This document shows, piece after piece, positions 6,158 through 9,400 of a DNA stretch of 9,400 nucleotides (within the stretch, counting starts at the first letter, position 1; each line of letters begins with the position of its first letter). A program made the translations under genes and the position numbers. This DNA is from a bacterium (GTDB lineage Bacteria > Armatimonadota > Fimbriimonadia > Fimbriimonadales > JBAXQP01): positions 1-9,400 of the forward strand of contig JBAXQP010000087.1 of the NCBI GenBank assembly GCA_037131655.1, in the 5' to 3' direction. The notes under the pieces were generated by a model that had not been told where the DNA came from, made no database searches, and saw only the letters and a program-made list of their open reading frames with translations.

Positions 6158-7191
6158 CTGCAGGACGATTCTCCTAATAGCGGAATAAGCTCATCCGCAA
6201 TACGTTTCGGTGTTGCCGCTTCTTGAATTAATTCAGGCGCTAAAGGCGCCTCTGCGAGAATATTAGGCAGACTGATATAATCGAACTTCGGCTTGCGTAT
6301 TCGATATTCAATATTCATCAGGAACGATCCTCGGTAGATGACCACCATCGGGGTTCCTTGGATAGCCGCTTCGAGTGTCGCGGTGCCTGATGACATAACC
6401 AGCGCCCTGCTATAAGCCATTATTTCGTAATTTTGGCCGCTTATAAATCGATATGGAAGCTGCGTATGCCGCTTCCATATCTGCTCTGCTACTTCGGATG
6501 AGATAGTGGGCGCGAGCGCAGCAAGATATAACGCTGAAAGACCCCTTTGTTCCAATAACTCCGCGACCCGAGCAAGTACCGGTAAGTGGTGGTTCAATTC
6601 ATGCAACCGACTACCGGGGAAAAACCCCACTAAAGTCGCGTCTTCCGCAATCTCATGCCTGCTAAAAAATTCTTTTTTTTCAATAGTCGGACAAGCAAAA
6701 TCGAGAAGAGGATGTCCTACCCACTCGACTTCCCCCCCCATTTGTTTAAGCATCTCAAATGACCAATCGAATGGGGTGGCAATACGATCAGCAATTTTGG
6801 GCAAATCACTCCCTTGCTTAGTCTTTCGCCAAGCGCCAGGGGGCATATAGTAAAGCGTTTTTATACCCTTCGCTTTAGCCCATTTACATAAAGGAACGTT
6901 GAATGCACCAAAATCAATACAAATCAACAAATCCGGTGGGGATGCCAGCCAACGCCGTTCCAAACGTTTCAAAGCTGAATAAATACGCGGAGCAACTTTG
7001 AGACTTTCAGTAATTCCCATCGCGCCCCATTGAGAAGCATCCTCAAGCAGGTTCACGCCCGCTTCCCGCATCTGCCTACTTCCAATACCTTCCAATTCAA
7101 GGCAGGGTAGCTTCAGTTTCAAGACATAAGCGAGCTTTGCGCCATAAAGATCGCCAGAGGCCTCACCGGCAACGATCCCTATCCTCGGCAT
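6055..7191 (-). CDS. lpxB: Lipid-A-disaccharide synthase (378 aa)
   Basis: LpxB is a membrane-associated GT-B glycosyltransferase (GT19). It joins UDP-2,3-diacylglucosamine to lipid X (2,3-diacylglucosamine 1-phosphate), releasing UDP and giving the tetra-acylated disaccharide 1-phosphate. Visible family blocks, numbered from the ATG at 7191, are RIGIVAGEASGDLYGA (3-18), IDFGAFN (92-98, the counterpart of E. coli IDAPDFN), FFPGSRLHEL (190-199), SSGTATLEAAIQGTPMVVIYR (267-287) and ISLPNILAE then PELIQE (306-324). The usual SPSVWAW-like block is replaced by YYMPPGAWRK (114-123), a divergent form. An in-frame ATG at 7227 would add 12 residues, overlap lpxA by 35 nt and have its AAGGA directly against the start. 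The 7191 ATG lies 1 nt after the lpxA TGA, has AGGA 11 nt upstream, begins at the conserved block and gives the usual length (E. coli 382), so it is preferred. The last 103 nt overlap the methyltransferase reading frame. Confidence 0.95.
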   Translation of the reverse strand: MPRIGIVAGEASGDLYGAKLAYVLKLKLPCLELEGIGSRQMREAGVNLLEDASQWGAMGITESLKVAPRIYSALKRLERRWLASPPDLLICIDFGAFNVPLCKWAKAKGIKTLYYMPPGAWRKTKQGSDLPKIADRIATPFDWSFEMLKQMGGEVEWVGHPLLDFACPTIEKKEFFSRHEIAEDATLVGFFPGSRLHELNHHLPVLARVAELLEQRGLSALYLAALAPTISSEVAEQIWKRHTQLPYRFISGQNYEIMAYSRALVMSSGTATLEAAIQGTPMVVIYRGSFLMNIEYRIRKPKFDYISLPNILAEAPLAPELIQEAATPKRIADELIPLLGESSCRCKQIQGFENVRARLGSKGATERTAEIAVQLLKS

Positions 7192-7192
7192 A

Positions 7193-7984
7193 TCAAGGCA
7201 CATCCTGCGCTCGCCCAAATCGGCCATTCCTTAGGCAACGCATGAAATCTAAAAGGTAGACCACCTCAGGAAATAGTTCTATTTCATTTTCAACCATATC
7301 AATTGCATTTGATAAATTGCTGTGTGATCGAAAAAGGATTTTCCCTGCCTTGCGTAAAGCCATACGCGTTTCAGGGGATACACCCGCCCGTCTTAAACCA
7401 ACCGCGTTAATCTCTTTAACCTTCATTGGGTTCCCTTCGACAATCATGAAGGGCGGAACATCAACATTGGCTCGGGTCATCCCGCCTACCATCGCATATT
7501 TTCCAACACGTACCTTCTGATGTACTCCTGTCAACCCACCGAAGTTAGCGAAATCTTCAATGCGCACGTGCCCTGCCACTGCTACGCTATTTCCAATCGT
7601 TATATTGCTGCCGACGGTACAGTTGTGGCCGATATGCATATAGGTCATCAAGAAGTTGTTATTGCCGACATGTGTAACGGTGCCTTCACCTGAAGCGCGG
7701 TGAATAGTAACGCACTCGCGAATAAGATTGTTATCGCCAATACGCAAAAACGAACGTTCGCCATGGTATTTACGATCTTGTGGGGGGCCGCCGAGAACAA
7801 CGCCAGGGGAAACCTCGTTATTCTCTCCCAATTCCGTCCATTTTTCAATGACGACATGGGATATCAGGCGTGTTTTCGAGCCAAGCTTGGCAAACTCACC
7901 AACAGTGCAAAATGGGCCAATCTCAACATCATCGGCAATTTCTGCGCTCGGATGTACAATCGAGCTTGGGTGGATTAAGGCCAC
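7193..7984 (-). CDS. lpxA: UDP-N-acetylglucosamine 3-O-acyltransferase (263 aa)
   Basis: LpxA is a cytoplasmic homotrimer that transfers a 3-hydroxyacyl chain from ACP to the 3-OH of UDP-GlcNAc, the first lipid A step. The length (263, E. coli 262) and the left-handed beta-helix hexapeptide pattern from residue 3 to about 185 are clear. The catalytic base equivalent to E. coli His125 is His120, in MHIGHNCTVG (116-125), with His117 matching His122 and His155 matching His160 (GVHQ). The chain-length ruler position, Gly173 in E. coli, is also glycine here (Gly168 in MVGGMT), which favours a long chain of about C14 rather than the C10 specificity linked to Met at this site in Pseudomonas. The C-terminal helical part ends YLLDFMRCLRNGRFGR, as in the family. 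The start is GTG at 7984 (protein MALIHPSS), with AAGGAGA 6 nt upstream. It follows fabZ by 15 nt. Confidence 0.97.
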   Translation of the reverse strand: MALIHPSSIVHPSAEIADDVEIGPFCTVGEFAKLGSKTRLISHVVIEKWTELGENNEVSPGVVLGGPPQDRKYHGERSFLRIGDNNLIRECVTIHRASGEGTVTHVGNNNFLMTYMHIGHNCTVGSNITIGNSVAVAGHVRIEDFANFGGLTGVHQKVRVGKYAMVGGMTRANVDVPPFMIVEGNPMKVKEINAVGLRRAGVSPETRMALRKAGKILFRSHSNLSNAIDMVENEIELFPEVVYLLDFMRCLRNGRFGRAQDVP

Positions 7985-7990
7985 TAACGA

Positions 7991-7997
7991 TCTCCTT
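7991..7997 (-). promoter_or_regulatory. Ribosome binding site that fixes the GTG start of lpxA
   Basis: On the minus strand AAGGAGA lies 6 nt before the GTG at 7984-7982, between the fabZ stop (8002-8000) and lpxA. The position supports the GTG start and the full-length first hexapeptide repeat; no ATG is available nearby. Confidence 0.85.
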
Positions 7998-7999
7998 CG

Positions 8000-8485
8000 T
8001 TATTCTTTAACAGCAGTGCTAACGCCACTTATATCCTGGTTGTGGTCAACGAGCGCAAAGGTCATCTCCGCTTCAGCAACAACATGACCATTAACTCTCG
8101 CATATGCTTGTACACGGCCAACATTATGGCGGAACCATACAAGCTGTACCTCAGATATCAACGTATCGCCCGGTAGTACCGGTTTTCTAAATCGAGTTTT
8201 GTCCAATCCTGCGATCAAAGCTAATTTTGAATGGCGGTCGGGAAGAGCGAGCATCATTACTCCGCCAACTTGTGCCATCGATTCGAGAACCAGCACGCCG
8301 GGCATAATAGCTCGCGTCGGGAAATGACCATTAAAAAACTGCTCATTCATAGTAACATTCTTGAGACCTACTGCCCGCTTGCCTGGCTCAAGTTCTAGAA
8401 TTCGATCTACGAGAAGAAAAGGATAACGATGAGGCAGTATTGCGCGTACTGTTTCGGCATCCATGATGAAATTCTTGTCTTCCAA
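8000..8485 (-). CDS. fabZ: 3-hydroxyacyl-[ACP] dehydratase (161 aa, TTG start)
   Basis: FabZ is a cytoplasmic hot-dog-fold enzyme that dehydrates 3-hydroxyacyl-ACP in fatty acid elongation. It competes with LpxA and LpxD for 3-hydroxyacyl-ACP, so it affects the balance of phospholipid to lipid A. Evidence is the block ILPHRYPFLLVDRI (16-29), catalytic His54 in FFNGHFP (50-56), IMPGVLVLESMAQ (60-72) with catalytic Glu68, then FRKPVLPGDTL (99-109). Length is normal (E. coli 151). The first codon is TTG at 8485, with GAGGG 8 nt upstream inside the end of lpxC. The first in-frame ATG (8464, residue 8) has only a GGAAG 14 nt upstream, so TTG is favoured, though a 154-residue protein from the ATG would also be functional. 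It starts 4 nt after the lpxC stop, consistent with translational coupling. Confidence 0.96.
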   Translation of the reverse strand: MEDKNFIMDAETVRAILPHRYPFLLVDRILELEPGKRAVGLKNVTMNEQFFNGHFPTRAIMPGVLVLESMAQVGGVMMLALPDRHSKLALIAGLDKTRFRKPVLPGDTLISEVQLVWFRHNVGRVQAYARVNGHVVAEAEMTFALVDHNQDISGVSTAVKE

Positions 8486-8489
8486 ACGC

Positions 8490-9302
8490 TTAACCCTCCA
8501 TCTCGATTGCGCGTGCCACTTCGCTTGCCAACTTAATGTTCAAGGCGTGGCCCATCTTTACTCCTAGAAAGCTTACCCCATACAGAGGTATTCCGACCAT
8601 CATCAGGTCGCCGAGCATATCCAGCAGTTTATGACGGACAAGTTCATTTGAATAACGCAAAGGGGTTGAATACTTCTCTTTCTGAATCACAATCGCATTA
8701 TCAAGCGACCCGCCACCCGCCAATCCTTGCGCCAACAATGCCTCGACTTCATAGTCAAAAGCAAAGGTTCGCGCCGAAGCTATCTCTTTAATATAAATTT
8801 CTTTAGTTAACTCAAAGGTGCCCGCCTGAGCGCCTACGAACGGATGGTCGAAGTGAATTAATCCAGTAATCGTATTGCCACTTGGATAAACGGAAGCTAT
8901 TTTATCGCCATTTGTGACTGTTATCGGCTTAGTTAGCTTAGGCGCATTCATTTCTCCGATATAATTCACGCCAACTTTATCGATAGCCTCAACAAACAAC
9001 TTTGCGCTGCCATCTAATGCTGGGATTTCACCGCCATCAACTTCGATAACCGCATCCGTCACCTGCATCCCATAAAGTGCCGATAGCAGGTGCTCGACGG
9101 TCAAAATGAGCTTCCCATCCGATCCAGTAGAAGAGCAACGGGAAGTATCTTTCACATAGTCCCACCGAGCTGGCCAAGTTACATCCCCACATCGAAATTG
9201 AACCCCATTATCCGACGGATGCAGCCGAACCACACAGTCCTCTCCACTGTGCAGCCCTTTCCCTTCCCAAGTTATCGTTTCGTTGACCGTGTAACGTTTC
9301 AT
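8490..9302 (-). CDS. lpxC: UDP-3-O-acyl-N-acetylglucosamine deacetylase (270 aa)
   Basis: LpxC is the zinc-dependent deacetylase that commits UDP-3-O-acyl-GlcNAc to lipid A synthesis. The catalytic set is complete: Glu70 and His71 in VEHLLSAL (E. coli Glu78/His79), Thr179 in ASARTFAF (Thr191), His224, Lys225 and Asp228 in RHKLLDMLGD (His238, Lys239, Asp242), and His252 in GHALN (His265). Two zinc-binding histidines and the zinc-binding aspartate are therefore present. The N-terminus YTVNETITWEGKGLHSG is the standard opening for the family, so the ATG at 9302 is secure. At 270 residues it is shorter than E. coli LpxC (305) and near the Aquifex size (282); the loss is mainly at the C-terminus. 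No Shine-Dalgarno site precedes the ATG, but a TAAAAT box ends only 5 nt before it, which would fit a leaderless message. It is the first gene of the visible operon. Confidence 0.97.
   Translation of the reverse strand: MKRYTVNETITWEGKGLHSGEDCVVRLHPSDNGVQFRCGDVTWPARWDYVKDTSRCSSTGSDGKLILTVEHLLSALYGMQVTDAVIEVDGGEIPALDGSAKLFVEAIDKVGVNYIGEMNAPKLTKPITVTNGDKIASVYPSGNTITGLIHFDHPFVGAQAGTFELTKEIYIKEIASARTFAFDYEVEALLAQGLAGGGSLDNAIVIQKEKYSTPLRYSNELVRHKLLDMLGDLMMVGIPLYGVSFLGVKMGHALNIKLASEVARAIEMEG
8494..8498 (-). promoter_or_regulatory. Ribosome binding site supporting the TTG start of fabZ
   Basis: GAGGG on the minus strand, at the last two codons before the lpxC stop, lies 8 nt upstream of the TTG at 8485-8483. 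The competing ATG at 8464 has no site at normal distance. The site makes fabZ translation follow directly from lpxC. Confidence 0.6.
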
Positions 9303-9400
9303 AATAAATTTTAAGCAGTCAGCCCCGAAGCGCCAGTGTCACGCCAGTTCTGGAGTCTTTCTCTTCTTATGTAGGGGCGTAGCTTACTACGCTTATATAC
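9303..9400. other. Region upstream of lpxC with a small palindrome and a possible gene tail
   Basis: On the minus strand, the frame beginning at 9400 stays open for 29 codons to a TAA at 9313-9311, so the end of an upstream gene could lie here, 8 nt before the lpxC ATG. The translated tail is basic and matches nothing I recognise. A perfect palindrome GCGTAG-CTTA-CTACGC lies at 9377-9392 within a TAGGGGCGTAGCTTACTACGC stretch. Such intergenic palindromes occur as dispersed repeats in many genomes, which argues against the reading frame being real. A TAAAAT box (9313-9308) is a candidate -10 element for lpxC; no good -35 box is seen 16-18 bp upstream. Confidence 0.4.
9377..9392. repeat. Short palindrome, possible dispersed intergenic repeat
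   Basis: Two 6-bp arms, GCGTAG and CTACGC, are perfect inverted copies around a CTTA loop. Neither side is followed by a clear T-run on the minus strand, so it is not a clear terminator for an upstream gene. Only one copy is in the window, so repeat status is an inference from its form. Confidence 0.45.

Noticed and set aside
7728..8087. Plus-strand open frame of 119 codons crossing the lpxA/fabZ junction
   Set aside because: It lies opposite two well-supported genes whose motifs are intact; the translation has no protein-like pattern.
1..9400. CRISPR array, tRNA/rRNA genes, complete insertion sequences or riboswitches
   Set aside because: No regularly spaced repeats, no cloverleaf-like or rRNA stretches, no transposase frames with inverted ends and no recognised riboswitch core were seen on either strand by eye.

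Overview
The window comes from a diderm (Gram-negative-type) bacterium. It carries a compact lipid A gene cluster that makes sense only in a cell with an outer-membrane lipopolysaccharide. All recognisable genes lie on the minus strand, so transcription runs from high to low coordinates. The phylum is not fixed by the sequence. The gene order lpxC-fabZ-lpxA-lpxB-methyltransferase-msbA-like is not the proteobacterial lpxD-fabZ-lpxA-lpxB order. Together with a GH106-like enzyme and a secreted formylglycine-generating-enzyme-type protein, it would suit an Armatimonadota-like or other deep-branching diderm, but this is only a guess.

Region 1 (about 9400 to 5507) is the lipid A core: lpxC (committed deacetylase), fabZ (3-hydroxyacyl-ACP dehydratase), lpxA (first acyltransferase), lpxB (disaccharide synthase) and a small membrane methyltransferase of the isoprenylcysteine/phospholipid methyltransferase type. 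Gaps are 4, 15 and 1 nt, followed by a 103-nt overlap. Two starts are non-ATG (TTG for fabZ, GTG for lpxA), each supported by a ribosome binding site. LpxA makes UDP-acyl-GlcNAc, LpxC deacetylates it, and LpxB condenses two later acylated sugars. FabZ draws on the same 3-hydroxyacyl-ACP pool as LpxA. The methyltransferase has no assigned role; by position and family it could methylate lipid A, as LmtA does in Leptospira. No lpxD, lpxH/I or lpxK is present in the window.

Region 2 (5483 to 2457) holds two ABC genes in tandem, 3 nt apart. The first is a full-length half-transporter (membrane domain plus ATPase) of the MsbA type, presumably the lipid A flippase. The second is a stand-alone ATPase of the FecE/BtuD importer type with an additional C-terminal domain of about 150 residues. 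No importer permease or binding protein accompanies it here.

Region 3 (2456 to 2227) is a 230-bp gap without a convincing gene. It has one short plus-strand open frame that may be a gene fossil.

Region 4 (2226 to 394) is a 610-residue intracellular TIM-barrel glycoside hydrolase-like protein, more G+C-rich than the lipid A genes. It is followed by a strong hairpin terminator (344-377). Ten bases beyond the hairpin begins a near-perfect sigma-70-type promoter (TTGACA, 17 bp, TACAAT) that drives the last gene. That gene is a secreted FGE/SUMF1-domain protein which runs off the left edge of the window.
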